Of a stretch of 64,000 nt of DNA, positions 63,458-64,000 are shown piece by piece; the stretch's first letter is position 1; every line of letters begins with the position of its first letter. The DNA comes from Thermodesulfobacteriota bacterium (lineage in GTDB: Bacteria > Desulfobacterota > Desulfobacteria > Desulfobacterales > Desulfosudaceae): NCBI GenBank assembly GCA_040753795.1, contig JBFMDX010000016.1:1-64000 (forward strand), written 5' to 3'. The position numbers and the translations under genes were made by a program. The notes under the pieces were generated by a model, which had not been told where the DNA came from, made no database searches, and was given only the letters and a program-made list of their open reading frames with translations.

Positions 63458-64000
63458 ATGAATGGGATGGCCGTCCTGATTCTCTGTGCCGTTCTGCTTC
63501 ACGCCCTGATCGAGTGGATGGCGGACCGCTTGAACCTGTCGTTCCTTTCGCCCGCTCTTCCGGATGGTTTCAGGGACGTGTATGACGCGGACCAGTATGC
63601 CCGGTCCCAGCGCTACCTGCGCCAGCGGACTTTTCTGGGGCGGCTGTCGACCCTGGTCGAGCTGACGGCTTTTCTGGCCTTCTGGTTCTGGGGCGGATTC
63701 GGATGGCTGGATGAACAGGTGCGGGCCCTGGGATGGTCACCGGTCGGGTCCGGGCTGGTTTATATCGGGCTCCTGGCCGGGGCCGGAAGCCTGATGGGAC
63801 TGCCCTTTTCCTGGTACGGAACGTTCGTGATCGAAGCCCGGTTCGGCTTTAACCGCACCACGCCGCGGCTGTTTATCGTTGACCGGCTGAAGGCCCTGGC
63901 CCTGGCCCTGGTCCTGGGCGCTCCGCTGCTGGCCGGGATCCTGGCGTTTTTTGAATATGCCGGGCCGCGGGCCTGGCTGTGGTGCTGGCTGACGGTGTCG
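63458..64000 (+). CDS. M48 family (Ste24/HtpX-related) zinc protease, 5' part
   Basis: The frame runs open to the window edge (181 codons). It shows the N-terminal domain of Ste24-type M48 proteases: several helices (LILCAVLLHALIEWM, ELTAFLAFWFWGG, SGLVYIGLLAGAGSLM), the segment YDADQYARSQRYLRQRTF, and PFSWYGTFVIEARFGFNRTTPRLFI, the conserved loop ahead of the catalytic half. The HExxH motif would lie beyond the edge. The start could also be ATG 63467; no clear ribosome site is visible. The family cleaves membrane or isoprenylated proteins. Confidence 0.8.
   Translation, partial: MNGMAVLILCAVLLHALIEWMADRLNLSFLSPALPDGFRDVYDADQYARSQRYLRQRTFLGRLSTLVELTAFLAFWFWGGFGWLDEQVRALGWSPVGSGLVYIGLLAGAGSLMGLPFSWYGTFVIEARFGFNRTTPRLFIVDRLKALALALVLGAPLLAGILAFFEYAGPRAWLWCWLTVS

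Noticed and set aside
63234-63461. 75-codon open frame before the M48 gene
   Set aside because: No ribosome site at its start, no conserved motif, and it overlaps the probable promoter and start of the protease gene.
1-64000. rRNA and tRNA genes
   Set aside because: No cloverleaf with T-loop GTTCRA and acceptor pairing and no rRNA core motif was recognised while reading; without a covariance search I cannot fully exclude a tRNA.

Overview
The window looks like a chromosomal segment of a Gram-negative, GC-rich bacterium, most likely a Desulfobacterota (deltaproteobacterial) relative. That placement is inference from gene content: LPS-type KdsB, type IV pilus minor pilins with PilY1, MopE-type metal-binding repeats, many dispersed palindromic repeats, and a split Yej-type transporter. 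No rRNA or tRNA gene was recognised.

Layout. 1-2.6 kb: the tail of an IS3-family element, followed by a short integron-type cassette array (at least three attC-like sites and one decayed) carrying a small membrane protein, a DUF6794-like lipoprotein, a YefM-YoeB pair and a HicA-HicB pair. This stretch is AT-richer than its surroundings. 2.6-7.0 kb: a conserved hypothetical gene, then an uncharacterised leftward four-gene cluster headed by a BtrH-like protein. 7.3-11.9 kb: an ABM-domain protein, an M16 protease and a PLP-dependent trans-sulfuration enzyme. 11.9-18.3 kb: a leftward peptide/microcin-C-type ABC importer (YejB, YejE, YejA-like binding protein, two separate ATPases). 18.6-26.6 kb: housekeeping genes (rpsI, rplM, mnmG, a YhcC-type radical SAM gene, dodecin, guaA, a coiled-coil membrane protein, kdsB). 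26.9-32.9 kb: larB, a two-gene membrane-protein/CPBP-protease unit flanked by inverted copies of an intergenic repeat, an AIM24-family gene and a GAF/HD-GYP gene. 33.0-40.2 kb: a CecR/YbhGFSR-like efflux operon (TetR, TolC, HlyD, two ATPases, two permeases), led by a perfect 20-bp inverted repeat that probably is the TetR operator. 40.3-42.7 kb: a CCA-adding-type nucleotidyltransferase, a DUF486 protein and an orphan Phd-type antitoxin.

43.0-59.3 kb is the most striking region: a minor-pilin operon (FimT/GspH, PilW, PilV, PilX) ending in a 4431-residue PilY1-like protein. Between its signal peptide and its VWA/beta-propeller PilY1 module I count 49 tandem repeats of about 65 residues of the MopE putative metal-binding type. 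PilW, PilV and PilX also carry acidic segments, in PilW resembling calcium-binding loops. Together they suggest a large cation-binding pilus tip or surface fibre. A small exported protein gene and a strong terminator close the operon.

59.3-64 kb: a small protein with a recombinase-like C-terminus, a HAD hydrolase translationally coupled to a GT4-type glycosyltransferase, a metallo-beta-lactamase-fold protein with lost metal ligands, and the 5' end of an M48/Ste24-type protease.

A second theme is intergenic repeats: heptanucleotide-period arrays at many places, and at least three families of hairpin-forming dispersed elements, several lying inside operons.
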